Shown piece after piece: positions 46,814-56,960 of a stretch of 64,000 bases of DNA. The position numbers and the translations under genes are program-made. The notes below the pieces were generated by a model. It searched no databases and was not told the DNA's origin. It saw nothing but the letters and a program-made list of their open reading frames with translations. How positions within the stretch are numbered: the stretch's first letter is position 1; each line of letters opens with the position of its first letter. This stretch comes from Opitutales bacterium (GTDB taxonomy: Bacteria; Verrucomicrobiota; Verrucomicrobiia; Opitutales; UBA953), in the NCBI GenBank assembly GCA_016463705.1, contig JAEMQU010000001.1:39986-103985 (forward strand). The letters run 5' to 3'.

Positions 46814-46841
46814 AAAAAGGCGTCCACTGGACGCCTTTTTT
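46814..46841. terminator. Bidirectional terminator between tRNA-Cys and argG
   Basis: A 7-bp stem GGCGTCC / GGACGCC with ACT loop is flanked by AAAAAA on the left and TTTTTT on the right. It works for both the tRNA-Cys transcript and the arginine operon ending at 46860. Confidence 0.88.
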
Positions 46842-46859
46842 AATCGGTGTGTCTGAGTG

Positions 46860-48116
46860 TTATCGAACGGTCTTACTTAAGTTCTGCACACCATTAACCT
46901 TTGAGTTCACGCGTAAGCGTAAGCCATTGAGGCGAATGAATCCCGTAGCGTCGTCTTGATTGTAAGCCTTCGTTGGATCGGCTTCCATCGTCGCGATGTG
47001 TGGATTGTACAACGAGCGAGGACTCTTTCGACCTGCGACATAAGTACCACCTTTATAAAGTTTCACACGAACGGTACCAGTCACATTGCGCTGCGATTCG
47101 GTAATGAGTGCCTGTAATGCTAAGCGCTCGGGAGCATACCAGAAACCATTGTAAACTAAGGTCGCGTAACGCGGAACCAGGGAATCGCGCAAGTGCATGA
47201 CTTCGCGATCCATCGTTAAAGATTCAATCTGACGGTGAGCGAAATGTAAGATGGTACCACCGGGCGTTTCATAAACACCGCGACTCTTCATCCCGACGAA
47301 ACGATTTTCTACCATGTCGACTCGGCCAACGCCATGACGTCCACCGATTTTATTCAGTGTGCGCATGACTCCGAGAGGATTCATCTTCTTGCCGTTGACG
47401 GCGATACAATCACCTTGGCGGAATTCGAGTTCAACGTACTCCGATTTATTCGGAGCATCTTCAGGTGAAACGGAAAGTTTGAACATAGCCTTGTTCGCAG
47501 GCGCAAAGGCATCCATCCAAGGATCTTCTAAAATCCCAGCTTCATAAGAAATATGAAGGAGGTTTCGATCAGAAGAATAGGGCTTTTTCGCACTCGCCTC
47601 GACCGGAATTTTATTCTTCGAGCAATAAGCAATCATCTCGGCGCGACCAGGGAAATCAGCACGGAATTCTTCATTACGCCAAGGCGCAATGATTTCTAAA
47701 TCTGGCGCTAAAGCCGCACAGGTTAATTCAAAACGTACTTGGTCATTACCCTTACCGGTGGCACCGTGAGCAATGGCGGTCGCACCTTCTTTACGTGCAA
47801 TCTCAACCATGCGCTTAGCGATGAGTGGACGGGCGATCGACGTACCAAGGTAGTATTGACCTTCATAAATCGCACCCGCTTGCATCATCGGGAAAATAAA
47901 ATCACGGGCGAACTCCTCTTGGAGGTCATCAATGTAAAGTTTGGATGCGCCGGTCTTGAGCGCTTTTTGCTTCAAGCCCTTCAACTCATCTTCTTGGCCG
48001 ATGTCGGCGCAGAATGCGATCATTTCAGCATTATGCTTATCCTTAATCCAAGATAGGAGGACGGAGGTGTCGAGTCCGCCCGAATAGGCGAGGACGATTT
48101 TCTTTTTCTTACTCAT
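46860..48116 (-). CDS. argG: Argininosuccinate synthase
   Basis: ArgG joins citrulline and aspartate using ATP. The P-loop [14 protein letters not shown] is at the N-terminus, and [17 protein letters not shown] and the [11 protein letters not shown] segment follow. The 418 residues fit the family. It is last in the arginine operon, 18 bases after argF. ArgH (argininosuccinate lyase), the next enzyme, is not in the window. Confidence 0.97.
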   Translation of the reverse strand: MSKKKKIVLAYSGGLDTSVLLSWIKDKHNAEMIAFCADIGQEDELKGLKQKALKTGASKLYIDDLQEEFARDFIFPMMQAGAIYEGQYYLGTSIARPLIAKRMVEIARKEGATAIAHGATGKGNDQVRFELTCAALAPDLEIIAPWRNEEFRADFPGRAEMIAYCSKNKIPVEASAKKPYSSDRNLLHISYEAGILEDPWMDAFAPANKAMFKLSVSPEDAPNKSEYVELEFRQGDCIAVNGKKMNPLGVMRTLNKIGGRHGVGRVDMVENRFVGMKSRGVYETPGGTILHFAHRQIESLTMDREVMHLRDSLVPRYATLVYNGFWYAPERLALQALITESQRNVTGTVRVKLYKGGTYVAGRKSPRSLYNPHIATMEADPTKAYNQDDATGFIRLNGLRLRVNSKVNGVQNLSKTVR

Positions 48117-48134
48117 GGTATTTTAAATAATAAA

Positions 48135-49079
48135 TTAGCGGTGACGGGTTAAATGGGCGAGTATCGCTTTTTGGACGTGGAGACGATTTTCAGCTTGGTC
48201 AAAAATAATACTTTGCGGACTCGCTAAAACATCGGCGGTCACTTCTTCGCCCGGGTGAGCAGGCAAGCAGTGCATGAAGTAGGCGTCTGGTTTAGCCAAG
48301 GCCATCAGCTTAGAATTCACTTGGTAAGGCTGCATGGTTTTAAGTCTTTCGACTTTTTCCGCCTCCATACCCATACTTACCCAAACATCGGTGTAGACCA
48401 TATCAGCACCTTTCACGGCGGCCGCAGCATCGGTGGTGAAAGTAAAGGTTTCCTTCAATCCGTCTTTTTTAAGCTGTTGTTTAATTTCTGCAGTGGGCTC
48501 GTAGCCGGCTGGACCCGCTAAAGCAATTTCCACACCGAGAGCAGCTCCGCCGAGAATAAATGAGTTCGCCATGTTACAGGCCGTGTCACCCAGGAAAGCA
48601 ACCTTCCGTCCTTTTAAGGAACTCGCAAAATTTTCTGGTTTCCCCTTCGACCAACGCTCGGCGAGTGTGAACATGTCCGTCATGAACTGACAGGGGTGAA
48701 GAAAATCCGATAACGCATTCACCACGGGCATTGTTCCGCTTTGAGCAAAATCTTCTAAGAGTTTGTGTTCATGACACCGAATAACCATGCCATGCAAATA
48801 ACGTGATAAAACTTTTGCGGTATCCGCTACCGTTTCGCCCCGCGAGATTTGCATGTCATCCGCATTCAGCATGACGGGCTGTCCGCCAAGTTCATGAACG
48901 CCGACCTGAAAAGAAACCCGCGTCCGGGTGCTCTTCTTGAAAAAAAGTAAACCCCAGGACTGCTGGGCGAGATCCTGAGACTTAGCCTGACCCCTTTGCG
49001 ATTTCAACAAAGCCGCCTGGGCAAAAATCGATTGGATTTCAGCCAAACTTAAATCGGTCTCTTTGAGGAAGTGACGCAT
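48135..49079 (-). CDS. argF: Ornithine carbamoyltransferase
   Basis: ArgF makes citrulline from ornithine and carbamoyl phosphate. The carbamoyl phosphate motif is KKSTRTRVSFQVG, followed by FLHPCQFMTDMF, the ornithine loop with VWVSMGMEAE and the catalytic FMHCLPAHPGEEV. At 314 residues it has normal length. It lies between argD and argG on the same strand. Confidence 0.97.
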   Translation of the reverse strand: MRHFLKETDLSLAEIQSIFAQAALLKSQRGQAKSQDLAQQSWGLLFFKKSTRTRVSFQVGVHELGGQPVMLNADDMQISRGETVADTAKVLSRYLHGMVIRCHEHKLLEDFAQSGTMPVVNALSDFLHPCQFMTDMFTLAERWSKGKPENFASSLKGRKVAFLGDTACNMANSFILGGAALGVEIALAGPAGYEPTAEIKQQLKKDGLKETFTFTTDAAAAVKGADMVYTDVWVSMGMEAEKVERLKTMQPYQVNSKLMALAKPDAYFMHCLPAHPGEEVTADVLASPQSIIFDQAENRLHVQKAILAHLTRHR

Positions 49080-49147
49080 GAGAGAAGGTGTTTAAATTAT
49101 CTAGCGAAAGGATTTTGGACAGACGAAAATACGTGGAAATAATTGTT

Positions 49148-50377
49148 TTAAGCGACTTTCCACGTACTTAACACCCGGTCAAAAATTTCGATAGCCTCAT
49201 TTAACTCGGCGACTGTGGCATTCAAGGGCGGCAGCAACCGAATCGCAATTCCACTAGCTGGCACGGCCAACAATCCTGCTTCACGTAGAGCAGCAACGAC
49301 GGGAAGCGGATCAACATTCATACCCACACCCACCATATATCCTGCGCCCCGAATTTCTTTGATAATCGCTGGATACTTTTGTGCTAAGTTTTTTAAAGAT
49401 TCATGCCAGGCAGGAGATTGGGCAGCCACCCGAGCAACGAGATTTTCACTTTCAATAATTTCAATCACGGAGAGGGCGGCGGCCGCTGCTAAAGCACCAC
49501 CACCGAACGTCGTGCCGTGCGAACCAGGCTGAAAAAGTTCATCATAGGGTGGAGCCATCCAAATAGCACCAATGGGAAATCCGCCACCGAGGCCCTTGGC
49601 CATCGCAATTGCGTCAGGTTTAATTCCCGAAAATTCATAGGCAAAGAATTTACCAGTCCGCCCAATACCGCACTGAATTTCATCAATCAGTAAGAGGACG
49701 TTTCTTTCCTGGCAGATTTTTTGCAGTTGTTGTAGGAAAACGGGATCAGCGGGGAAAATGCCGCCCTCCCCTTGAATAGTTTCTAATAAAACTGCGGCGG
49801 TGTCGGTGGCACTGATAGCCTTATCCCAAGCAGCGATATCATTCAGTGGAGCTGAAGAAAAGCCCGTCAATAAAGGCCTAAAGCCTGATTGGATTTTTTC
49901 CTGAGGAGTTGCTGACATACCCCCAAAGGTCCGACCGTGGAAGGCTTTTTCGGCAACCACGACTCCGATACATTTTCCTTCAACGCCTGATTTTTTCTTA
50001 CCGTGAAGCCGAGCGAGTTTTATGAGTGCTTCATTAGCTTCGGCGCCGCTGTTACAAAATAAAAATCTTCCGGAGCCACAATATTTAGAAAGTGATTCAA
50101 CCAACTGAGCTTGAGGCTCATTCCGGTAGAGATTGCTGACGTGAATTAATTTTTCAGCCTGCTCACTGATTCTTTTAACCATCACCGGATGAGCATGACC
50201 GACTGAGTTGACCGCAATGCCTGAAGCAAAATCTAAATAGGCCTTACCGTGTGCATCCCACACCCGAGTGCCCTTACCCTTCACCAAGGTAATGGCTTGA
50301 GTCGAATAATTTTTAGCCAAAAATTGGCTATAGATTTTCGCAGACTCGTCGGAAGAATGAGCAGAGTCGTGTGACAT
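49148..50377 (-). CDS. argD: Acetylornithine aminotransferase
   Basis: ArgD transaminates N-acetylglutamate semialdehyde with PLP. The class III aminotransferase signatures are GKAYLDFASGIAVNSVGHAHP, FCNSGAEANEALIKLAR, DEIQCGIGRTGKFFAYE and the PLP lysine in AMAKGLGGGFPIGA. The 409 residues are normal. Its ATG shares one base with the argB stop (TAATG), so translation is coupled. Confidence 0.95.
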   Translation of the reverse strand: MSHDSAHSSDESAKIYSQFLAKNYSTQAITLVKGKGTRVWDAHGKAYLDFASGIAVNSVGHAHPVMVKRISEQAEKLIHVSNLYRNEPQAQLVESLSKYCGSGRFLFCNSGAEANEALIKLARLHGKKKSGVEGKCIGVVVAEKAFHGRTFGGMSATPQEKIQSGFRPLLTGFSSAPLNDIAAWDKAISATDTAAVLLETIQGEGGIFPADPVFLQQLQKICQERNVLLLIDEIQCGIGRTGKFFAYEFSGIKPDAIAMAKGLGGGFPIGAIWMAPPYDELFQPGSHGTTFGGGALAAAAALSVIEIIESENLVARVAAQSPAWHESLKNLAQKYPAIIKEIRGAGYMVGVGMNVDPLPVVAALREAGLLAVPASGIAIRLLPPLNATVAELNEAIEIFDRVLSTWKVA

Positions 50378-51258
50378 TATCCGTGAATAATCTCCGTGCC
50401 GATACCCTTATCGGTAAAGACTTCGAGGAGCAGTGAATGGGGAACCCGACCATCAATAAAGTGAATTCTCCGGACGCCTTCTTTTAATGCCTTCACCGCG
50501 CTATCTACTTTAGGAATCATGCCACCAGCAATCACGCCCTTCTTTTTCAGCTCATCTACTTCGCCCACCTTTAAGGTAGTAATTAAGGTCGAAGGATCTT
50601 TCGAATCGGACAATAAACCGGGGACATCGCTCATGAAAATGAGCCTTCTAGCCCGCAACGAGTTAGCAATTGCGGCCGCCGCAACATCCGCGTTGGTATT
50701 ATAGGGTTGGTCATCTCCATCCAACGCTATCGGTGAAACCACGGGAAGAAATCCATCCGCTAAAGCTTTTTTTATTAATTTGGCTTTTACAAATTTAATA
50801 TCACCGACGAAACCGAGATCGATAGGGTTACCCGCTTCGTCCACACTTAAAAGTTTTTCGCACAAGTTGACGTGATTCCCTGGCATGCCGAGAGGATTAG
50901 CACCCCGCGCCCGCAGTGAATCGCAGATCTGGCCGTTAATTTCTTTATTTAAAGTTTCTTCGACAATTTTTACGGTGGCGGCGTCAGTTACCCGCATTCC
51001 GCCACGGAATTCAGATTTTATTCCCGCCGTTTCCATGGCCCGAGTAATGGCCTTACCGCCGCCGTGAACGACGACGACTTGAATGCCGACAGCAGCTAAA
51101 AATGCAATGTCTGTAGCAACCGTGTCTCGGCCTTCAGGATTGGGATCGTCCATAAAGCTTCCGCCGTATTTAACCACGAAGGTGGAGCCACGGAATTTTT
51201 GGATATAGGGAAGTGCTTCAAGAAGAACTTCAGCTTTATGTTCAGCAGGCGTACTCAT
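50377..51258 (-). CDS. argB: Acetylglutamate kinase
   Basis: ArgB phosphorylates N-acetylglutamate. The glycine-rich VKYGGSFM and [14 protein letters not shown] segments and the [18 protein letters not shown] region are typical. The first motif is usually KYGGNAM; here it is KYGGSFM. An N-terminal helix before VVKYGG is present, as in arginine-inhibited versions of the enzyme. The stop overlaps the argD start by one base. Confidence 0.96.
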   Translation of the reverse strand: MSTPAEHKAEVLLEALPYIQKFRGSTFVVKYGGSFMDDPNPEGRDTVATDIAFLAAVGIQVVVVHGGGKAITRAMETAGIKSEFRGGMRVTDAATVKIVEETLNKEINGQICDSLRARGANPLGMPGNHVNLCEKLLSVDEAGNPIDLGFVGDIKFVKAKLIKKALADGFLPVVSPIALDGDDQPYNTNADVAAAAIANSLRARRLIFMSDVPGLLSDSKDPSTLITTLKVGEVDELKKKGVIAGGMIPKVDSAVKALKEGVRRIHFIDGRVPHSLLLEVFTDKGIGTEIIHG

Positions 51259-51311
51259 CGGACAGATTTAAAAGTGAGGGTGGAAAGCCAACGGGCAATT
51301 GGAAAATAATC

Positions 51312-52541
51312 TTACTCGCTCTTGTTGTAGTTCACGTATCCGTCCGTGAGATCCGAGGCCAGTAAACGGAAATGGGCCGGACCAAGGTTCAGGTTGATTC
51401 TGACCTTAAACTGCCGAGCTTTGACCACTTCCTTCCACTGAGGCTTATTTTCAGGAATCGGACGTCCACCCACCACGGCGGGCACGTCGTTATAATGGAT
51501 GTCTAATTTAGCTTCGTCCAAACCCGTCCGGGCGTAGCCAGCCGCGTCCGCCAAACGTCCCCAGTTGGGATCTTCACCGAACCAAGATGATTTAACGAGT
51601 AGCGAATTGCCGATAGCCCGCGCAATTTTTTCGGCGTCTTCACGAGTCCGCGCACCGTGAACCTCGACCGAGACAACTTTCGTAATTTTTTCACCATCGC
51701 CGACAATTTTTTCCGCCAACGCAAAACAGATTTTATCTAAAGCGGCTTGGAAAAGTTTTTGCAAATCTGGATCAGCTTTTTCATCAACGACTACTTTAGA
51801 AACCCCTGAGGCCATCAGGATAACTGTGTCGTTAGTCGACATATCACCATCGACACTCACGCAATTAAACGATTGTTGAGTCGCGGATAATAAAGATTTT
51901 TTGAGAGTGACGGCGTTCACCTCGGCATCGGTAGCCACAAAGGCCAACATCGTCGCCATGTTCGGCTCAATCATACCAGCACCTTTAGCAAAGCCTGCTA
52001 ACGTTACCTTTTTACCCTGCCAGACAAATGAAGCGGTCGCTGTTTTAGGTCTGGTATCAGAAGTTAAAATAGATTCAGCCACTCTCCGACCTTCGGTCGC
52101 TTTATTCGATAAATTTTGGCTAGCGGTGTTTATACCTTGAGCGACTTTCGCCATGGGCAGTAACTCGCCAATTCTTCCCGTTGAACAAACGAGAAAAGCT
52201 TCACTGGGTGCGCCGACGGCTTTGGCGGAAAGTTCCGCCATCCGTTGAGCGTCAACATCACCTTGTTGGGAAGTACAAGCGTTTGCGTTGCCACTGTTTG
52301 CGACGACGCCCCTGATTTTTCCTTTGGAAAGTAATAAGATATTTTGTGAATACCGGACGGGTGCGGCCTTGACGTCGTTCGTCGTAAATACCCCAGCAGC
52401 ATGACAGGGTTGGTCAGCGACGATCAAAGAGAGATCGAGCCGATCCAAATTCTTATTTCTAATATCGCACCCCGCGGCGCCGACCCGGAAACCGGGGACG
52501 TCGGACAGACCTGCCGAATCATCAATAAAATCGATAGCCAT
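51312..52541 (-). CDS. argJ: Bifunctional glutamate N-acetyltransferase/amino-acid acetyltransferase ArgJ
   Basis: ArgJ transfers acetyl groups from N-acetylornithine to glutamate, recycling the acetyl group. The self-cleavage site KGAGMIEPNMATMLAF splits the proprotein before Thr. The Thr nucleophile, SNSGNANACT-like GVVANSGNANACTS and GDGEKITKVVSVEV regions are visible. At 409 residues it has family length. It is between argC and argB. Since argA and argE are not seen, ArgJ is the likely source of acetylglutamate. Confidence 0.96.
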   Translation of the reverse strand: MAIDFIDDSAGLSDVPGFRVGAAGCDIRNKNLDRLDLSLIVADQPCHAAGVFTTNDVKAAPVRYSQNILLLSKGKIRGVVANSGNANACTSQQGDVDAQRMAELSAKAVGAPSEAFLVCSTGRIGELLPMAKVAQGINTASQNLSNKATEGRRVAESILTSDTRPKTATASFVWQGKKVTLAGFAKGAGMIEPNMATMLAFVATDAEVNAVTLKKSLLSATQQSFNCVSVDGDMSTNDTVILMASGVSKVVVDEKADPDLQKLFQAALDKICFALAEKIVGDGEKITKVVSVEVHGARTREDAEKIARAIGNSLLVKSSWFGEDPNWGRLADAAGYARTGLDEAKLDIHYNDVPAVVGGRPIPENKPQWKEVVKARQFKVRINLNLGPAHFRLLASDLTDGYVNYNKSE

Positions 52542-52555
52542 AGTGATATGATAAA

Positions 52556-53605
52556 TTAACGTAAACCGGTGGTTTCATTCCAGCCCATCATCAGATTAAG
52601 AATTTGCACGGCCTGACCGCCCGCGCCTTTCAATAAGTTATCGATAACTGAAGTGATAATTAAATTTCCGGTCCGTTCATCGGCGACCACGGAAATCTCG
52701 ATTTGGTTCGAGTAGGCCACGTGAGCGGTGTCTGGAAAATCACCTGATTTTAAAATCGAGATAAAAGGCTTATCGGCAAAAGCTTTTTGCCAGCAGTTTT
52801 CGACTTGGGCGGCCGTGGCTCCATTGGCCGGAACGACAATCGTGGTCGAAATACCCCGATGCATCGGGGCGAGGTGTGGATTAAATTGTACGACAACCGC
52901 TTTACCCGCCGCACCGCTGAGTTGTTCTTCGATTTCCGCGATGTGCCGGTGATTCGAAATACCGTAAGCTTTCATCGACCCATCCCGCTCGCAGAAAAGG
53001 TAATTTACATCGGCTTTTTTTCCAGCTCCCGACACGCCGCTGTAGGAATTAATAACACACCGACCAGGTTCGGGCTTAATTAAACCAGCCCGCAATAAAG
53101 GGATGACGGGGATTTGAATGCTGGTTGGGTAGCAACCAGGGCAAGCGACGAGCGAAATTTTCTTCCAACTATCATCGAGTTGTAATTCAGGAATTACATA
53201 CTTTGCCTGCGAAGTGAGTTGGGGCGCGGGATGTTCGTGGCCGTAATATTTTTTATAAATCTGTAAATCCTTCAGCCGGAAATCAGCCGAGAGATCCAAA
53301 ACCTTTTTTCCGGCAGCCACGAGAGGCTGGGCGTATTCCGTCGCCACCCCGTGAGGCAGAGCTAAAAACCAAACGCCGACCGCGGAAGCGGCGCACTCTT
53401 GAGGCGAGGATGCAGAAAAAACTAAATTCGCATTTACCCGGCCCCGCAGTCTGGGCAGTTCATCCACCACTTTTTTTCCAGCGAGGGACCGCGAGCAAAC
53501 CATCGCGAGTTCGACGTGGGGGTGTTGGGCGAGGATACCAACGAGCTCTTCGCCTGTGTAGCCAGAGGCGCCAACGATGCCGACTTGGATCAGTGATTGA
53601 GACAT
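52556..53605 (-). CDS. argC: N-acetyl-gamma-glutamyl-phosphate reductase
   Basis: ArgC reduces acetylglutamyl phosphate to the semialdehyde. It begins with an NADP-binding GIVGASGYTGEELVGIL and has catalytic Cys in VACPGCYPTSIQIPVIPLL and HLAPMHRGI with the catalytic His region. The 349 residues are normal. It is first in the minus-strand operon argC-argJ-argB-argD-argF-argG, with the terminator of rpsI just upstream. No ARG box is recognisable upstream. Confidence 0.96.
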   Translation of the reverse strand: MSQSLIQVGIVGASGYTGEELVGILAQHPHVELAMVCSRSLAGKKVVDELPRLRGRVNANLVFSASSPQECAASAVGVWFLALPHGVATEYAQPLVAAGKKVLDLSADFRLKDLQIYKKYYGHEHPAPQLTSQAKYVIPELQLDDSWKKISLVACPGCYPTSIQIPVIPLLRAGLIKPEPGRCVINSYSGVSGAGKKADVNYLFCERDGSMKAYGISNHRHIAEIEEQLSGAAGKAVVVQFNPHLAPMHRGISTTIVVPANGATAAQVENCWQKAFADKPFISILKSGDFPDTAHVAYSNQIEISVVADERTGNLIITSVIDNLLKGAGGQAVQILNLMMGWNETTGLR

Positions 53606-53666
53606 GGTGTGATTGATAAAGAGTTAAGGGAGGAATGGTCGTTTGGACATAGAAAAACTCGCCAAC

Positions 53667-53697
53667 AAAAAGGCCCCGGGGTGCCGGGGCCTTTTTT
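53667..53697. terminator. Bidirectional terminator between rpsI and argC
   Basis: An 8-bp stem GGCCCCGG / CCGGGGCC with GGTG loop is flanked by AAAAA and TTTTTT. On the minus strand it ends the rplM-rpsI operon just before argC. Confidence 0.85.
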
Positions 53698-53716
53698 CTT
53701 CCTTTTTCGAGGCGGT

Positions 53717-54118
53717 TTAGCGCTTCGAGAACTGGAAGCGCTTGCGGGCGCCTGGCTGACCGGGCTTCTTACGTTCGCGCATACGACCATCGCGGGTAAG
53801 GAGGCCTTCTTTCTTAAGTGGAGCACGAAGAGTCGCATCCATCTTTTGGAGGGCGCGAGCTAATCCGTGGGAAATGGCACCAGCTTGGCCGTTAGGGCCT
53901 CCGCCAATAACATTAACCGAAACGTCTACTTGGCCTTCGAGACCCGCTGTTCGCAATGGAGCAGTGGCCGCTTTAACGAGGGCTTCAGTGTAAAGATATT
54001 CTTCTACAGGTTTTCCATTAACGGAAATAACTCCCGTTCCGCGGGAAAGACGGATACGAGCCGAAGCGGTCTTGCGACGGCCGACGGCAGTGATGGCGGA
54101 TGACTTAGTGGCGCTCAT
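53717..54118 (-). CDS. rpsI: 30S ribosomal protein S9
   Basis: The 133-residue protein has the S9 pattern: AVGRRKTASARIRLSRG near the start, NVIGGGPNGQAGAISHGLARAL in the middle and a C-terminal basic tail RKKPGQPGARKRFQFSKR. The last Arg of the tail touches P-site tRNA in the ribosome. It follows rplM by 16 bases, the near-universal L13-S9 operon. Confidence 0.97.
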   Translation of the reverse strand: MSATKSSAITAVGRRKTASARIRLSRGTGVISVNGKPVEEYLYTEALVKAATAPLRTAGLEGQVDVSVNVIGGGPNGQAGAISHGLARALQKMDATLRAPLKKEGLLTRDGRMRERKKPGQPGARKRFQFSKR

Positions 54119-54134
54119 TGAGTAATATTAAAAA

Positions 54135-54578
54135 TTAGACCTTAGGAAAGGCGGGGAATGGAACGGGGTTCGAAGCAGCTTGATCGTGCTTTTCACCAGC
54201 GTAGACGCGAAGCTTCAGGAGCATGTCATTCGCTAAACGGTTTTTAGGAAGCATACCTTTGACGGCGTGCTTGACGATAAATTCGGGACGACGTTCGCGC
54301 ATGGCAGAAACCGTGCGGCGGTAAGCAGTGCCGACCCAACCGGTGTAGAACATGTAAGTTTTGTCGGTTTCCTTGGTGCCGGTTAAGCGCACTTTGTCCG
54401 CGTTGATCACGATGACGTAATCACCCGTGTCTACGTGTGGAGTGTAGGTGGGTTTATGACGTCCGCGGAGGACGTTGGAAATTTTGACTGCGAGGCGTCC
54501 GAGGACTTGGTCCTTGGCATCAATAATGTACCAAGTTTTGTCTTTGAGCTGCACATTCTTAGCTAGCGTGGTCTTCAT
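54135..54578 (-). CDS. rplM: 50S ribosomal protein L13
   Basis: The 147-residue protein has L13 signatures WYIIDAKDQVLGRLAVKISNVLRGRHKPTY, GDYVIVINADKVRLTG and AVKGMLPKNRLANDMLLKLRVYAG. It starts with the normal MKTTLAKNVQLKDKTW. It is followed by rpsI. About 130 bases of leader lie upstream; no leader-RNA family is recognisable there by eye. Confidence 0.97.
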   Translation of the reverse strand: MKTTLAKNVQLKDKTWYIIDAKDQVLGRLAVKISNVLRGRHKPTYTPHVDTGDYVIVINADKVRLTGTKETDKTYMFYTGWVGTAYRRTVSAMRERRPEFIVKHAVKGMLPKNRLANDMLLKLRVYAGEKHDQAASNPVPFPAFPKV

Positions 54579-54712
54579 AAAAAGAGGGAAAGTCGGAAAA
54601 TGAGGCTTGAGTCCCCTCCGTCAACACCCGAATCGGCAAATCATCCGGTGAGAGTGCTTTTAATTAGAGAGAGGATGTTTAGGCGATTTAGCCAAAAACC
54701 TTACTTTACCCC

Positions 54713-55480
54713 TTAAAAGCGGAAATTAGCAAAAAAACGGTACCAGAATACTCCACCCTCAGTATTTACCGCATTATCGCTATTATAGGCAAAGTTAAGC
54801 CCCGTGCCCACGCTAGCGTTCGGGTTGATGGCATAAATGAAATCTGCCGAAGCGCCTGCATAGAGGTAAGAGTTGGCCGTATCCGCATTAGAGTCCGAGG
54901 CGTAAATCGAACCAGCGTAGAGTTTAGTCACAATATTGATCGCGGATAAGCCAATATCACTTCCGTCGAAATCCTTACGGGCCGAAACGACGAAGTTATA
55001 CTGTTTTAACTCATCGCTATAAAATAGGTAAGCTGAGGGACGGAGAAAAACATCCTTCGCTAAAACGAGGCCGATGTAATATTCATTGTCCGACGGTGCC
55101 AAAGTATAACCCGCAACGCCATTGGTATTCACGAAGTGACTATTAGCCTTGGTGTGCTGATAGCCAATATCAAGCGTGCCGCATTCCATGCTGCGACGAA
55201 CACCCGCCCCGTAAACTTTTTCAAAACTATCTGCACTATAGCCACTGAAATAAACAGAGGTGCCGATGATTGTGGGGACGGCGTACTCTAAAGTTAATTG
55301 AGATTGAAATAAACCTTCATCGCTGGAGCGCTCTTTACCCCGGGCGACATTTTTTGAAGCCCACGAAAAATTAGCACGAACCGAAAGGTCGGAACCTAAG
55401 GGGCTAGTCGGAGTGTTTTGAGCTTGGGCGACGCCCAGTGTAAATACGGTTAAAGCGAGGGCCCGCAGTGAGTTTTTCAT
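54713..55480 (-). CDS. Outer membrane beta-barrel protein, porin-like
   Basis: The 255-residue protein has a signal peptide (ALALTVFTLGVAQAQ) and a body of amphipathic strands with many aromatic residues, ending WYRFFANFRF. The terminal Phe is typical of Bam-inserted barrels. The early SWASKNVARGKERSSDEGLFQSQLTLEY resembles the first hairpin of TorF-type putative porins (Gcw_chp). The ATG at 55480 is used over a TTG at 55489. It lies downstream of icd, behind a terminator and with its own promoter candidate. Confidence 0.7.
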   Translation of the reverse strand: MKNSLRALALTVFTLGVAQAQNTPTSPLGSDLSVRANFSWASKNVARGKERSSDEGLFQSQLTLEYAVPTIIGTSVYFSGYSADSFEKVYGAGVRRSMECGTLDIGYQHTKANSHFVNTNGVAGYTLAPSDNEYYIGLVLAKDVFLRPSAYLFYSDELKQYNFVVSARKDFDGSDIGLSAINIVTKLYAGSIYASDSNADTANSYLYAGASADFIYAINPNASVGTGLNFAYNSDNAVNTEGGVFWYRFFANFRF

Positions 55481-55494
55481 GAAAGGCAATTTGT

Positions 55495-55523
55495 CTTATA
55501 AAAAATAACAGGGCAAGCCTCAA
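55495..55523 (-). promoter_or_regulatory. Candidate sigma70-type promoter for the barrel gene
   Basis: On the minus strand TTGAGG (55523-55518) and TATAAG (55500-55495) are spaced by 17 bases, close to the -35/-10 consensus. The -35 box lies inside the icd terminator hairpin. A start about 8 bases before the ATG would give a nearly leaderless mRNA, which matches the absence of a Shine-Dalgarno site. Confidence 0.5.
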
Positions 55524-55538
55524 GAAGGCCTGCCCTGT
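55508..55538 (-). terminator. Intrinsic terminator after icd
   Basis: On the minus strand CAGGGCA-GGCC...GGC-TTGCCCTG forms a 12-bp hairpin with one mismatch and a 5-base loop, followed by TTATTTTTTAT. It lies 30 bases after the icd stop. Confidence 0.75.
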
Positions 55539-55568
55539 TTGAATTTATATAATAAAATATAGTCTAAA

Positions 55569-56828
55569 CTACATTTTCGCGATAATCGCGTCAGCAAACT
55601 CCGAGCACTTAATTTCCTTCGCACCTTCCATCTGTCGGGCGAAATCGTAAGTCACTCGGCCGCCACCAATCGCACCATTCAAACCTTTAAGAATGAGATC
55701 AGCCGCTTCGGTCCAACCCAGGTAGCGGAACATCATTTCGCCACTGAGCACAACGGAGCCAGGATTGACGACGTCCTTATCGGCATACTTCGGTGCCGTA
55801 CCGTGAGTCGCTTCAAAGATGGCATGTCCGGTGAGATAATTAATATTTCCACCAGGAGCGATACCGATGCCGCCCACTTGCGCAGCAAGGGCGTCGGAAA
55901 GATAATCGCCGTTAAGATTGAGGGTTGCGATAACGTCGAAGTCAGTCGGACGAGTCAGAATTTGTTGTAGGGTGATATCAGCAATCGCGTCTTTAATCAC
56001 GAGGCCAGCCCCGGGCTTACCTTCGGGAATTTTGCACCAAGGTCCGCCATCAATTTCTACGGCACCAAATTCATTTTTCGCCAAATCGTATCCCCATTTC
56101 ATGAAAGCCCCTTCGGTGTATTTCATGATATTACCTTTATGAACTAAGGTCAGAGATTTGCGCTTATTCTCGATGGCGTATTGAATCGCCGAACGGATTA
56201 AACGTTCAGAACCAGGCTTAGAAACGGGCTTAATCCCAAGGCCGACAGTCGCGGGTTGCTCTCCGCCAAAGCGGATCTTCTTAAACTCTTGGGGGAAGTT
56301 CGTCTTGATAAACTCCAAAGTTTTGAGCGCGATTTCCGAGCCCGCTTCAAAATCAATTCCGGCGTAAATATCTTCGGTGTTCTCGCGGAAAATTACCATG
56401 TCTACTTTACCAGGATTTTTTACAGGCGAAGGAACGCCGGTGAACCATTGCACTGGACGGAGACAAACGTAGAGATCCAATTGTTGGCGGAGCGCGACAT
56501 TAAGCGAACGAATGCCACCACCGGTCGGAGTGGTGAGTGGTCCTTTGATTCCGACGAGATAATCTCGGAAGGCCGTGAGGGTAGCTTCGGGCAACCAGTC
56601 GTTCGTTTTCTTGAAAGATTTTTCGCCTGCTAAAACTTCGAGCCATTCAATTTTACGTTTTCCGTGATAAGCTTTGGCTACGGCAGCGTCGAAGACACGA
56701 ACCGAGGCGCGCCAGATATCCGGACCCGTACCGTCACCTTCGATAAAAGGAATGATGGGGTGATCAGGTACATTAAGTTTGCCGTTCGTGATTGTGATAC
56801 GACCAGCGCTGGCGGAGGAAGGTGTCAT
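55569..56828 (-). CDS. icd: NADP-dependent isocitrate dehydrogenase
   Basis: Icd oxidises isocitrate to 2-oxoglutarate in the TCA cycle. [49 protein letters not shown] with the substrate-binding Ser, and [20 protein letters not shown] are the E. coli-type signatures. The later [20 protein letters not shown] and [17 protein letters not shown] bind metal and cofactor. At 419 residues it has normal length for the dimeric bacterial enzyme. It follows the RHH protein gene, from which a terminator separates it. Confidence 0.97.
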   Translation of the reverse strand: MTPSSASAGRITITNGKLNVPDHPIIPFIEGDGTGPDIWRASVRVFDAAVAKAYHGKRKIEWLEVLAGEKSFKKTNDWLPEATLTAFRDYLVGIKGPLTTPTGGGIRSLNVALRQQLDLYVCLRPVQWFTGVPSPVKNPGKVDMVIFRENTEDIYAGIDFEAGSEIALKTLEFIKTNFPQEFKKIRFGGEQPATVGLGIKPVSKPGSERLIRSAIQYAIENKRKSLTLVHKGNIMKYTEGAFMKWGYDLAKNEFGAVEIDGGPWCKIPEGKPGAGLVIKDAIADITLQQILTRPTDFDVIATLNLNGDYLSDALAAQVGGIGIAPGGNINYLTGHAIFEATHGTAPKYADKDVVNPGSVVLSGEMMFRYLGWTEAADLILKGLNGAIGGGRVTYDFARQMEGAKEIKCSEFADAIIAKM

Positions 56829-56877
56829 GGATGGGGAGACTCAAACTTCCCTCTCGCCGCTTTTCAAGCCAACAGAA

Positions 56878-56906
56878 AAGGACCCCCTTACGAGGGTCCT
56901 TGTTTT
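56878..56906 (-). terminator. Intrinsic terminator between the RHH gene and icd
   Basis: An 8-bp stem AAGGACCC / GGGTCCTT with an 8-base loop is followed on the minus strand by TTCTGTT and on the plus strand by GTTTTAA. Placed after the RHH-H1 gene stop (56961), it most likely ends that transcript, though the T tract is weak. Confidence 0.6.
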
Positions 56907-56960
56907 AACTGGTAATGAAACCAGTGCCATCCGCCTTAGCGACGGAGAGTCCGAGAAGAA

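Noticed and set aside
54579-54712. L13 leader-type autoregulatory RNA upstream of rplM
   Set aside because: No conserved leader structure is recognisable by eye; a covariance-model search would be needed.
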